A stretch of DNA of 60,838 nt from positions 1 to 60,838 of the IMG/VR virus record IMGVR_UViG_3300025645_000079. One strand, 5' to 3'. The translations under genes were made by a program, and so were the position numbers. The DNA comes from a virus. Each line of letters opens with the position of its first letter. Positions within the stretch are counted from its first letter, which is position 1. Positions 53,105 through 60,302 of this stretch are shown piece by piece. Below the pieces are notes generated by a model. The model searched no databases, was not told the DNA's origin, and saw only the letters and a list, made by a program, of their open reading frames with translations.

Positions 53105-54015
53105 TATGCTGCTGCCCTAAACAAGTCAGATGAAATGATACGACCTACGCGTGCTTCGCGGGACTGTACGATTGCTGCGGAGTTGTCCATGCTTGCACCT
53201 TTAATCTCGTAGTGCGTTGACCAAAAAGTCAGTGCATTGAAAAGTGCCCACATGCTGCCACCTAACTTGTGCTTTTCATCTAGCCAAAAGTCGGCTAAAT
53301 CAGAGCGTAGTGAGTCAGATTCACCTGCTAACTTGTTGATGACGGCTTGTGCTTGTAAGTTGCTGCATGGTGTATTTGCCCAGTGTTTCCACTGCTCGCC
53401 TACTTGGAAGAAGTTGTTGAGGGTGGACGCCATTCGATTGGTAATCTCAGGCGAGCTGAACCCGCTAGAGTGGCGACTTGTGTAGTTTCCGATACTGTCA
53501 CCTACAATCATGCCGTTTGCGCATACAATGCGGTAACCGCCCATACATATGCGTAGATTCGTGCTGCCGTCGTAGGAATTGATGACATTTACACGCAATT
53601 GGGTGATATCACCGTCGTTAATTTTTATTTCATGCGCCGGGAACACGTACGAACGTATCGTTCTCCCCCCGGCGTAGGCGGTTTGGTCTACGACACGCAT
53701 TCCATCGGTGTCTAAGCCTTCAGTTTTGCGTAATATTTTGTCAACGGATCCGAACACATCCTCATTCTTGATTAGTGTGTAGCGACTACCGTGTACTTTG
53801 AGAATTTTGTTGGTGTCTTTGCGGACAACTGCTTGGAATCCGCAATCTTTAATACCTGTTAAGCTTTCTAGAGGAACCATCTCCACTGGGAAGAAAATGT
53901 CTGCTACTTCTTTAGGCGCTGTGGCTCTGAAATCTCGTTCAACTGCCAAATTACCTACATCTGTTACTGCGCTTTTTATAGTTGGCGGCAGGTTAAAGGC
54001 TAATATATTGGTCAT
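53104..54015 (-). CDS. DUF932 family protein (303 aa)
   Basis: The protein carries DUF932 (phage/plasmid-like TIGR03299 type) features: 'GFQAVVRKDTNKILKVHGSR' near residue 60, 'NEDVFGSVDKIL', 'RSYVFPAHEIKI', 'QLRVNVINSYDGSTNLRICM' and 'GYRIVCANGMIVG'. This family occurs on plasmids, ICEs and phages next to DNA-processing genes. Its biochemical role is unknown, though a DNA-protection or replication-linked role is often supposed. AGGAAAACACCC precedes the ATG. Confidence 0.8.
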   Translation of the reverse strand: MTNILAFNLPPTIKSAVTDVGNLAVERDFRATAPKEVADIFFPVEMVPLESLTGIKDCGFQAVVRKDTNKILKVHGSRYTLIKNEDVFGSVDKILRKTEGLDTDGMRVVDQTAYAGGRTIRSYVFPAHEIKINDGDITQLRVNVINSYDGSTNLRICMGGYRIVCANGMIVGDSIGNYTSRHSSGFSSPEITNRMASTLNNFFQVGEQWKHWANTPCSNLQAQAVINKLAGESDSLRSDLADFWLDEKHKLGGSMWALFNALTFWSTHYEIKGASMDNSAAIVQSREARVGRIISSDLFRAAA

Positions 54016-54025
54016 GGGTGTTTTC

Positions 54026-54178
54026 CTAAAAGTTAATTCGTGCTTGGATATCTACGCACGCTTTTAAAGCTTGCTTCGATGTGGTTTTGTACTCGCCGCG
54101 GTACACCTCAGTGCCATCTATTTCTAGGATTGGCAGGTAACCAAGGCTGGGCACATGGCGGATAATAATGTCGGTCAT
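54026..54178 (-). CDS. Small hypothetical protein (50 aa)
   Basis: Start 54178 (MTDIIIRHVPSLGYLPILEI) overlaps the TGA of the upstream gene as ATGA and follows CGGAGCAAAGATT. A short beta-rich start is followed by a helix (TTSKQALKACVDIQARINF). Resembles small phage accessory proteins. No function is visible. Confidence 0.6.
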   Translation of the reverse strand: MTDIIIRHVPSLGYLPILEIDGTEVYRGEYKTTSKQALKACVDIQARINF

Positions 54179-54543
54179 AATCTTTGCTCCGATTCGCCGA
54201 GGTCGCATACTGGGCAGTCTAAAATGTCGACTGCTAGCTGTGTACCGTCGGGCAGGGTTGAGTTATTTTGCTGTAGGCTAGGGCGTAAGAAGCTCTTGCA
54301 CTTTAAACACTTTCTGTTGTTGGTTTCCTCGCGGTCACCAGCGCCGTATGTCGGGTCTTCATTCACAAACACGATGTGCTTGTGCATGCTTTCTTCTATC
54401 CGCATCTGCACATGTTTCTGTGCTTTTTTCAGGCTCGTGAAGACCATCGGCTCCCCGCCATCCATGAGTGCTTGGGGCTCTTGGCCTTCGATGTCTAACA
54501 ACACAACCGTTGGTTTACTCGCTGCGTAGTGATTCGGTCTCAT
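54175..54543 (-). CDS. Zinc-ribbon-like hypothetical protein (122 aa)
   Basis: Start 54543 (MRPNHYAASK) is chosen because GAGGACAATCT precedes it and it overlaps the TGA of the 52-residue gene (ATGA). Two CxxC pairs near the C-terminus (KCLKCKS and DCPVCDL) about 35 residues apart suggest one zinc ribbon. The N-terminal half looks like a small alpha/beta domain. A nucleic-acid or protein-interaction role is plausible but unproven. Confidence 0.65.
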   Translation of the reverse strand: MRPNHYAASKPTVVLLDIEGQEPQALMDGGEPMVFTSLKKAQKHVQMRIEESMHKHIVFVNEDPTYGAGDREETNNRKCLKCKSFLRPSLQQNNSTLPDGTQLAVDILDCPVCDLGESEQRL

Positions 54544-54698
54544 AGATTGTCCTCTTTTAGTTGCTTTATTTTTTGTGTGTGTTTTTGAAGCTGGGCGCAC
54601 AACATCTCATTTAGTTTGCCGTACATACCAAGGCGATCCTCTAGCCACTTTATTCTCCCTTCCATCCATTTTATTCTTTTGTCACTTACTGTACTCAC
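54540..54698 (-). CDS. Small coiled-coil protein (52 aa) overlapping the polymerase end
   Basis: A GTG at 54698 sits eight bases after a near-perfect AAGGAGG, inside the last codons of the polymerase gene (17-base overlap). It runs 52 codons to a TGA overlapping the next ATG. The product is a continuous amphipathic helix (RIKWMEGRIKWLEDRLGMYG, then KLNEMLCAQLQKHTQKIKQL). An upstream in-frame ATG is only two bases from the binding site and was not chosen. The double overlap makes translation likely. It may be a small partner protein of the polymerase. Confidence 0.65.
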   Translation of the reverse strand: MSTVSDKRIKWMEGRIKWLEDRLGMYGKLNEMLCAQLQKHTQKIKQLKEDNL

Positions 54699-56751
54699 GG
54701 GCATAACCTCCTTCATTCGCTAGTGGTATGTCTTCGCCCCATGGCGGCGGCTTAGACATGCAGGACTGCATCTCTTGGAAGGCATAATCTGCATCTGTGA
54801 ACTTAACAGCTGCTAAAATTTCATCGTGAACGCTGCCCATCACCCAACCGTAACCTTCGCGTTGGAGTGTATTTTCTACTTGTACAATCTGCTCGGCCAT
54901 CACATCGCGAGCTGTGGCTTGTGCTAAATTCTCGATGAGTAAGCCATGCCACATACCTTTGGGTACTGCGTTGCCGAAACGGTCTGTCTTGTCTGAGTCG
55001 AAAATGGCACGCTGCTGATACCCATTTTGTGTCTCGGAGCCTTCATACCTGGCATTGGGGTATTTTAGGAATCGACCACTTGGCAGCTCGATGGAATCTT
55101 TGCGGGCTATAAACGTACCGTCTGGCCCAAATGCCAACTCGCCACCCATTACTATGATCCCCTCTACGTTGTTGGACAGGAATCTCCACATCTTGACGAC
55201 CATCGGATGCTTCTGCTCATATGCGTGCTTTACTTTTTTACAGTAGTCATCGTCTTTGAACATCGGGTCCATACCCAGTGCGCCGCTGGCTAGATAGTCT
55301 TGGAAGCCAGACCAGCCCATAGCGAAACCTAGACCTAATCCCATTACTTTACCCATCTGGCGCTCGTCTTTGTCAGCAGATTTAGTCAATGCTCTGCCAA
55401 ACAAAGGGGACGCAACATCGCAGTAATAGTCATACTTGAGAGGGTCTTTTGAGTCCATATGGTCAGTGGAAGCCATCTGGTCTAAGATGTCCTGCTGCCC
55501 ACAAATCCACATGTTGACGCGGACTTCAATATTCGATAAATCGCATACTGCAATCTGATGACCTGGAGGGGCTAACATTGATAAACGATGCTTTCCGCCT
55601 CGGGTGTTGTTCTGCTGGTTAACTTTCTGACCGCCTGACCATCGGCCAGTCTGTTTGGCGCCAAAATAGTTAAGGAAGAAAGGCATATCTGCCTGTTCGA
55701 AACCTTCGTCGTGGAACTTATCTGCGACATCTATCATTCTTGTTGCCCTAGACGCAGATATGGTCGATTTCACCGTGTCCCTTGCTTTGAATATCGCAGC
55801 AAGCTGAGGGTGTTTAATCTGGGCTTTTATGTATGGAGGGTCGTCCTTGCCAAGGGCGGGCGCTAGTAGCCCTGTTGTGGGTGATACTTTTAGCGGCACC
55901 TCCATTCCTAATTTCTCCAGTAATTCAGCGTACTGGGGATTGGATGAGAATGTTTTATCAGTACACGTAAGTCCATACATGTCAGCCACTTCTTTTGCTG
56001 CGGCTAATACCCACTTCTTTTTCAGATCCTCATCCGCAAGCACCTCCTCCAACAGCTCGCGCGCAATCATGAACTGGGGCTCTACTGCTCCGCGTGCATT
56101 TATGTTCATCAATACTAGTTCGTGGGACAGCCTTAGACTGACAATGTCAGGCACGTACTTCAGGAATAGATTGCGACATAAATTCACATCCTGAATGCAA
56201 TATTTTTCGAGTGCTTGGTGCTGCTCGGATGTGATGTATGGGTATGAAATACCGTCTACATCGGCTAGCTCTTCGCCACCTTTGTTCAATCTCTCATCAT
56301 TAGGCCACATATCTAAACATGCAGCTTTCAATGACGATGAACGGTCACTGTGGAGTAGGGTGCGCATCATCTTGGTACAGAAATATGCATCCCAATTTAG
56401 GCGCTGCGTCCAGTTGGATATAGATGCATCAAACTGGACGTTGTGAGCGACAACACCTATACGTTCACCCTGTTCTCGGCGTGCTTTGTACTCGTCGATT
56501 AGTGCTTGGACTTCGTCAGCCTCGTGCACATACTCAACCGGCGACATGTCCTCCGCTACGCCTAAGCCGGTGACATGGAACCGGCCTTGGGGGTCTAAAA
56601 TGTACTCAGCGTACGTCTTGGATTTTAGCGAAAAGCTTTTTGTCCCATTGTTAGCTTTTGATTTGTAGAACGTCTCGTAATCTAAGAAGACTAGGGTGTC
56701 GAGGTTGAACATCTTCTTGATATAAGCAATTGTCGTCTCGTTTAGGTTCAT
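54682..56751 (-). CDS. polA: DNA polymerase, family A, with 3'-5' exonuclease (689 aa)
   Basis: The replicative polymerase. The N-terminal exonuclease has DEDD-type motifs: FLDYETF, AHNVQFD and YCIQDVNLCRNLF. Polymerase motif A is AVCDLSNIEVRV (about residue 400), motif B ERQMGKVMGLGLGFAMG (about 465) and motif C GSVHDEIL (about 642). In motif B the residue equivalent to E. coli Phe762 is Leu, and Tyr766 is Phe. Start 56751 directly follows the stop of the upstream gene and is chosen over an upstream in-frame ATG. No N-terminal 5' nuclease domain is present, as usual in phage enzymes. Confidence 0.95.
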   Translation of the reverse strand: MNLNETTIAYIKKMFNLDTLVFLDYETFYKSKANNGTKSFSLKSKTYAEYILDPQGRFHVTGLGVAEDMSPVEYVHEADEVQALIDEYKARREQGERIGVVAHNVQFDASISNWTQRLNWDAYFCTKMMRTLLHSDRSSSLKAACLDMWPNDERLNKGGEELADVDGISYPYITSEQHQALEKYCIQDVNLCRNLFLKYVPDIVSLRLSHELVLMNINARGAVEPQFMIARELLEEVLADEDLKKKWVLAAAKEVADMYGLTCTDKTFSSNPQYAELLEKLGMEVPLKVSPTTGLLAPALGKDDPPYIKAQIKHPQLAAIFKARDTVKSTISASRATRMIDVADKFHDEGFEQADMPFFLNYFGAKQTGRWSGGQKVNQQNNTRGGKHRLSMLAPPGHQIAVCDLSNIEVRVNMWICGQQDILDQMASTDHMDSKDPLKYDYYCDVASPLFGRALTKSADKDERQMGKVMGLGLGFAMGWSGFQDYLASGALGMDPMFKDDDYCKKVKHAYEQKHPMVVKMWRFLSNNVEGIIVMGGELAFGPDGTFIARKDSIELPSGRFLKYPNARYEGSETQNGYQQRAIFDSDKTDRFGNAVPKGMWHGLLIENLAQATARDVMAEQIVQVENTLQREGYGWVMGSVHDEILAAVKFTDADYAFQEMQSCMSKPPPWGEDIPLANEGGYAREYSK

Positions 56752-56752
56752 T

Positions 56753-57346
56753 TTATGCTGCCAATATTTGATCAATGGATACGCCGTGGTACTCGACGAA
56801 ATTATCATTTGGTACAAACTGTTCTAGCTCTGGAGATTGCGCCAACAAATCTTTGAGTGACGTGAATCCACCTAGATAGGTGAGAAGCTTGTCTTTTTGA
56901 GTAGTCGAAAAGTCTTCTAACGCTCGCTCTCTGCCAACGATGTTGACTATCTTGTTGTACAAGGCTCCGCTAAATACAGGGTTGATGAACTTATCAGCGC
57001 CGTGCTTCATGATGTCGGGCATACATCTTGGCGTGTGCAATGAGAATAGAAACGGCTCGTCACTAAACTCATCTATCGTTATTGCCTGAAACACCGGGAG
57101 CAGACCGGGCTTTGCGTGTGGGTCGTCATGGAATGTGAATTCCATTTTTAAGACATCAATGATTTGGTTAGTCGCTTCTTCGCGGTCTAACTCTAATAAG
57201 ATGAACTCTTTTATATTGTTTTCGGTTACTACTGCTTGTGCGATGGTATCTCTCATTAGCTGTGACATACGCGTGCCTTTTTTGAGTGTTTTCACGGGGT
57301 TCTCCTTCATGTATTGTTGAATTCTTTCTTCATGGTAGTGGGTCAT
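56753..57346 (-). CDS. Hypothetical protein (197 aa), upstream of polymerase
   Basis: Not recognised. Soluble and acidic, with a basic N-terminus (MTHYHEERIQQYMKENPVKT) and 'LKMEFTFHDDPHAKPGLLPV' in the middle. It is probably co-translated with the polymerase (stop two bases from the ATG), so a polymerase accessory role is possible. A recurrent-motif copy lies at 57361-57373, just upstream of its start. Confidence 0.65.
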   Translation of the reverse strand: MTHYHEERIQQYMKENPVKTLKKGTRMSQLMRDTIAQAVVTENNIKEFILLELDREEATNQIIDVLKMEFTFHDDPHAKPGLLPVFQAITIDEFSDEPFLFSLHTPRCMPDIMKHGADKFINPVFSGALYNKIVNIVGRERALEDFSTTQKDKLLTYLGGFTSLKDLLAQSPELEQFVPNDNFVEYHGVSIDQILAA

Positions 57347-57360
57347 AATAATCTCTTTAT

Positions 57361-57373
57361 TAGTAACTGTTAT
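57361..57373. promoter_or_regulatory. Recurrent motif copy upstream of the 57346 gene
   Basis: TAGTAACTGTTAT lies in the 29-bp gap between genes. On the leftward strand the sequence reads ATAACAGTTACTA, the inverse orientation of the copy at 52917. It is 15 bases before the downstream ATG, which is too near for a usual promoter; an operator or stop-type site fits better. Confidence 0.45.
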
Positions 57374-57375
57374 TT

Positions 57376-57729
57376 CTAGGCGGCAGAACGCAAGGCAAGC
57401 AGCGCTGCATAGTGTCGTTCTGCTCTTGCGCTTATTTTTAACCTACTGAGGATGCACTGCATTGCTTTAGGGCTAATATCGTAATGATTACCTATTTCTG
57501 CCACCGTTTTCGTTATGAGCATTTTCCGTATTAAAGGTTTTTCGATTAACCAGTCGCGCTGGTGTTTTCTCGGTGCGTGCTGAACTATGTTGGCTCGCTT
57601 TAATCGCTGGTACATGGTTGACGCCGTAACGTCTTCTGCATCTGCCAGCATTTTTACAGTACAGCCTTGGGCCATCATGTATATCAGGCGTTCTTTTATC
57701 TTTGGTAGCATAGGTTTAGGTGATGCCAT
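57376..57729 (-). CDS. HTH DNA-binding protein, transcription-factor-like (117 aa)
   Basis: Two helix-turn-helix-like segments are seen: 'CTVKMLADAEDVTASTMYQR' (residues about 23-42) and 'KTVAEIGNHYDISPKAMQCI' (about 73-92). Basic overall (RKHQRDW). Start 57729 follows GGAGACAAGTA and overlaps the upstream stop. A transcription regulator or a resolvase-like HTH protein is likely. Target unknown. Confidence 0.65.
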   Translation of the reverse strand: MASPKPMLPKIKERLIYMMAQGCTVKMLADAEDVTASTMYQRLKRANIVQHAPRKHQRDWLIEKPLIRKMLITKTVAEIGNHYDISPKAMQCILSRLKISARAERHYAALLALRSAA

Positions 57730-58192
57730 TACTTGTCTCCTGTGTTTGGGTTGGGTCGAATGCCCCTAGATTGGTTAATACATCGAATGCTTCGGACTCC
57801 CTCCATACTTTGATGAACGGTGTGCCAATCCAGCCATAGTTAACCAGGTGTTTTTTGTTGAAATTTTTTCCTAGAGCTGCGTGTTTTTCGTTTAGTATGT
57901 CAACCAGCTCTGATTGCAGGCATTCTTTGTCGACTTGAATTTCTTCAGCCTTCATGTATTTCTGATTATTACTGTCTATACCTAGAACAGCGATTAAAAC
58001 CGACCATTTGTGTCGTAGTGTCGATAGCCGCGTAGCGGTTAGTATTGATGGGTCTGTTACTCTGTGTGTGCGTAAATCAATCATCCTGCAACCATCGCTG
58101 CCAGTTACAAAACCAACTGCTGAGTTCTTTAGTGCTAGCTTTGCTTCGAGGTACACATTTTTTCTGGGGTTATATTTTTTTGTCCTTTTCAC
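57716..58192 (-). CDS. Hypothetical basic protein (158 aa)
   Basis: Starts at GTG after AAGGAGCAAGA. N-terminus is basic (MKRTKKYNPRKNVYLEAKLA), with no known domain. 'DILNEKHAALGKNFNKKHLV' and 'GWIGTPFIKVWRESEAFDVL' are visible but not matched. It overlaps the HTH gene by 14 bases, so the two are co-translated and may act together. Confidence 0.6.
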   Translation of the reverse strand: MKRTKKYNPRKNVYLEAKLALKNSAVGFVTGSDGCRMIDLRTHRVTDPSILTATRLSTLRHKWSVLIAVLGIDSNNQKYMKAEEIQVDKECLQSELVDILNEKHAALGKNFNKKHLVNYGWIGTPFIKVWRESEAFDVLTNLGAFDPTQTQETSNGIT

Positions 58193-58228
58193 TCTTGCTC
58201 CTTTGGCGCATTGTCTAAAATCTTTTGG

Positions 58229-58426
58229 TTAGTCACCACTCTTGCTCCTATTGTGCTGGTGTCTTACATCTCTAGCTTTAAGGCCATTTCTGTACAGCAT
58301 ATTTGCAAATTGTTGGTAATCTAAACCCATGTTTTTAGCCATCTGGCGGATAGGGACTTTGGATATCATGGCTTCGATGGCCAATGGCTCTAGCTGTTTG
58401 AAGTGGTAGTAACCGTATTTCTTCAT
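58229..58426 (-). CDS. Small HTH protein (65 aa)
   Basis: Start 58426 (MKKYGYYHFKQLEPLAIEAM) is chosen because GGAGTGCAACAA precedes it and it overlaps the stop of the zinc-ribbon gene (ATGA). Residues about 20-45 (MISKVPIRQMAKNMGLDYQQ) form a helix-turn-helix like those in the neighbouring genes at 57376 and 58590. Basic C-terminus. A DNA-binding regulator is likely. Confidence 0.6.
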   Translation of the reverse strand: MKKYGYYHFKQLEPLAIEAMISKVPIRQMAKNMGLDYQQFANMLYRNGLKARDVRHQHNRSKSGD

Positions 58427-58587
58427 TTGTTGCACTCCAGACAAGTTGAGGTCGTAAAAATGCCGTCTTCATCACAGTCATAATCTAGGGCTAACTCTTC
58501 CCCGCAATCTTCGCATTCAGGTGGTTGCGTATAGAATGGACTGCGAGGGTCAGTTGAATCAGCGGGCATTCCCGCAGGATAGTTCAT
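58423..58587 (-). CDS. Small zinc-ribbon protein (54 aa)
   Basis: The ATG at 58587 opens 54 codons starting MNYPAGMPADSTDPRSPFYT. The end has CEDC and CLEC pairs 22 residues apart, a zinc ribbon. The stop overlaps the next ATG. This order (zinc ribbon, then HTH) is repeated in the operon. Family not named; the metal site is inferred from the cysteines. Confidence 0.65.
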   Translation of the reverse strand: MNYPAGMPADSTDPRSPFYTQPPECEDCGEELALDYDCDEDGIFTTSTCLECNK

Positions 58588-58589
58588 GG

Positions 58590-58778
58590 CTAATCTATCT
58601 CAGCTAGGTAACCATGGCATCGCAACATCTTGGTGATGCGCTCTCTCTTACACTGGAACTCAATAGCTAAACGCTCTACTGTCCATAACTCTTTGCTGAA
58701 GAGCTTGATGCAGCGTGCTTTATCTTGGTATTCCCATTGATTGCGTTTGTTTGTGGTGTTGTTGAAATACATGGCCAT
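58590..58778 (-). CDS. Small HTH-like protein (62 aa)
   Basis: Start 58778 follows TTGGAGGAGTGTA. 'LWTVERLAIEFQCKRERITK' is helix-turn-helix-like, similar to the two other small HTH proteins at 57376 and 58229, suggesting a paralogous set. Two cysteines are present but no clear zinc motif. DNA binding is inferred. Confidence 0.6.
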   Translation of the reverse strand: MAMYFNNTTNKRNQWEYQDKARCIKLFSKELWTVERLAIEFQCKRERITKMLRCHGYLAEID

Positions 58779-58924
58779 TACACTCCTCCAAATATGGCTA
58801 CGGCTAAGACGAAGAACATCGTCAGTGCGGCGGCTGCTAACAGCTCACCTAGCCAGAACGAGGGCGGTTTAGCCTTTCGTTTTATGGGGCGGTACTGCAT
58901 GTCTTCATCCATTTGTTTCTTCAT
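58778..58924 (-). CDS. Small single-pass membrane protein (48 aa)
   Basis: Start 58924 (MKKQMDEDMQYRPIKRKAKP) overlaps the upstream TGA as ATGA. Residues about 24-46 (FWLGELLAAAALTMFFVLAV) form one membrane helix with a basic segment on its N-terminal side. Together with the 33-residue protein at 59188 it forms a pair of tiny early membrane proteins, perhaps for superinfection exclusion or host modification. Function unknown. Confidence 0.6.
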   Translation of the reverse strand: MKKQMDEDMQYRPIKRKAKPPSFWLGELLAAAALTMFFVLAVAIFGGV

Positions 58925-59184
58925 GCTACTTCCAGCCAATCTATTGCCATTGCTAATTTGGCGTACATTAATGCTACTTCGTGTGAAATGGGGGGCCACA
59001 GGGACGCAACAAGCTGTTCGTCTTTAATCAGTAGCAAGTTGCCTATTCTATCCAATGCTGAATTTTCTATCTCGTGGAAGGATATCGATATGCCAGAACT
59101 GCCTTCTGAGTTCACACGTAGCCAGAAGCACGACTCGCCTCTGTCTAGCTGCATTTCCGTAAGTTTTGCTTTCGTTTGTGTCAT
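58921..59184 (-). CDS. Hypothetical protein (87 aa)
   Basis: Not recognised. Soluble; 'KLTEMQLDRGESCFWLRVNS' and 'ISISFHEIENSALDRIGNLL' form a beta-alpha pattern. It starts three bases after the stop of the 33-residue gene and overlaps the next gene by four bases. It belongs to the tight early operon, with no specific role seen. Confidence 0.55.
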   Translation of the reverse strand: MTQTKAKLTEMQLDRGESCFWLRVNSEGSSGISISFHEIENSALDRIGNLLLIKDEQLVASLWPPISHEVALMYAKLAMAIDWLEVA

Positions 59185-59187
59185 TGT

Positions 59188-59289
59188 TTACATCCCTATT
59201 AAGATTATGGCGGTTACCGCGCAGATATATGCGATGACTACTGCGGCGTTTAGCGGGTCGAAGTCGCTGCGTCTTCTACGTTTACTCAT
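59188..59289 (-). CDS. Tiny membrane protein (33 aa)
   Basis: ATG at 59289 after TAGGTAAAACAC opens 33 codons: a basic start (MSKRRRRSDFDPLNA) followed by a single hydrophobic segment (AVVIAYICAVTAIILIG). It fills the gap between the 87-residue gene and the inverted motif pair at 59323-59367. The size, signal-anchor shape and good spacing support it, but short frames of this kind can arise by chance. Confidence 0.5.
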   Translation of the reverse strand: MSKRRRRSDFDPLNAAVVIAYICAVTAIILIGM

Positions 59290-59322
59290 GTGTTTTACCT
59301 AGTAGTTGACGAGAGGGTATAT

Positions 59323-59367
59323 ATAGTAGTAACTGTTAATACTATAGTCAATAACAGTTACTACTAT
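59323..59367. promoter_or_regulatory. Perfect inverted pair of the recurrent motif
   Basis: ATAGTAGTAACTGTTA (59323-59338) and its exact inverse TAACAGTTACTACTAT (59352-59367) are separated by 13 bp. It is the only place where two full copies face each other as a 16-bp perfect dyad, suited to binding of a dimeric protein or to two divergent promoter-like elements. Confidence 0.7.
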
Positions 59368-59375
59368 TACTGGTA

Positions 59376-59726
59376 CTACCACCAAGCTGTGTAGTAGACG
59401 GAATTTCCACCTTTAATAGCTTCACGTGCTTTAACCACGAACTGCATGTCTTCTTCATTTGTATCGCGGGTCGGTGGGAAATCGCCGAAAAAGAAACCTT
59501 TTGTTTCGGGCAACGTCCATTCATTAATAGCGGTTTCTAATTCATTTAAGTCATCTAGATTTAGACAGACATTTTCGCAGTTGAAATCTGCGGGGTGATT
59601 AACAACACCTTTTTGTATAGCTAATTGGGTCATCCAACCGTGGAGCGCTGCATGTTTTCTCCAGTATTGGAGTTCCTTTTGTGTCTTGTTCTCATCTACT
59701 GCATAGGCATTCATATCTAGTCCCAT
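59376..59726 (-). CDS. Conserved phage protein of unknown function (116 aa)
   Basis: Begins MGLDMNAYAVDENKTQKELQ and contains 'YWRKHAALHGWM', 'FNCENVCLNLDDLNELETAI' and 'TKGFFFGDFPP' with a C-terminal 'VYYTAWW'. This pattern belongs to a widespread phage family often labelled 'phosphoglycerate kinase' without support. AAGGAGTACCCC gives a good start. Early position, role unknown. Confidence 0.7.
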   Translation of the reverse strand: MGLDMNAYAVDENKTQKELQYWRKHAALHGWMTQLAIQKGVVNHPADFNCENVCLNLDDLNELETAINEWTLPETKGFFFGDFPPTRDTNEEDMQFVVKAREAIKGGNSVYYTAWW

Positions 59727-59750
59727 AAGGGGTACTCCTTTTACATGTGG

Positions 59751-60302
59751 TTAAAACGGTACGCTGTCTTCATCGAAGTCATCAAACTTGACAGCATCCA
59801 TATCCGCAACGGGCGGCGGGGTGTTTAGCTTATGCACATTGGTGGGTGTGCTCGTTTTAAATGTATTGGATTTACTGAAGTTCGGAATGGGTGACTCGCC
59901 CGTCTTTGAGATGTACATACATACAGTCTCACCGACTAAGTCATCAGGGCCAGTGATGGACATTACTGACAGAGACTGGATTAAGTCCCAGTACTTTGCT
60001 TCCCACATCAACTGGCCTTTGGACTTTTGCGCTTCCTCCGTTTTTTCGGGTGCCTTGTGAAAGTTGATGTGATAGTACTGATTTACCCGGCGCCCATCAT
60101 GGCTTCGCTTCACTTGAAAACTGACGAACGGGTTGCCGCGTGTGTTCAACTTTGCGGCAGTTATCTCGACTAGATAATGGCCTCTGTCGAAATATGGACC
60201 GTCATTTGCGCTGTTTTGTGGCTTAGTCGGCGCCCACGGGTTTGCTACGATTGGTAGCTCAATTGCTACGATTTCTTCTTTTTTGGCTGCTGCTTTAGAC
60301 AT
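59751..60302 (-). CDS. SSB-like protein with acidic C-terminal tail (183 aa)
   Basis: First gene of the leftward replication operon. The N-terminal 110 residues look like an OB-type or DUF669-like domain (YFDRGHYLVEITAAKLNTRG, FVSFQVKRSHDGRRVNQYYH). A flexible Thr/Pro/Ser linker ends in FDDFDEDSVPF, strongly like the SSB C-terminal tip (DFDDDIPF) that recruits replication proteins. It therefore probably coats single-stranded DNA and docks other factors. Family name uncertain; the tail is directly visible. Confidence 0.7.
   Translation of the reverse strand: MSKAAAKKEEIVAIELPIVANPWAPTKPQNSANDGPYFDRGHYLVEITAAKLNTRGNPFVSFQVKRSHDGRRVNQYYHINFHKAPEKTEEAQKSKGQLMWEAKYWDLIQSLSVMSITGPDDLVGETVCMYISKTGESPIPNFSKSNTFKTSTPTNVHKLNTPPPVADMDAVKFDDFDEDSVPF

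Noticed and set aside
59376-59726. Phosphoglycerate kinase
   Set aside because: The family is often so named, but the 116-residue protein lacks any kinase motif.
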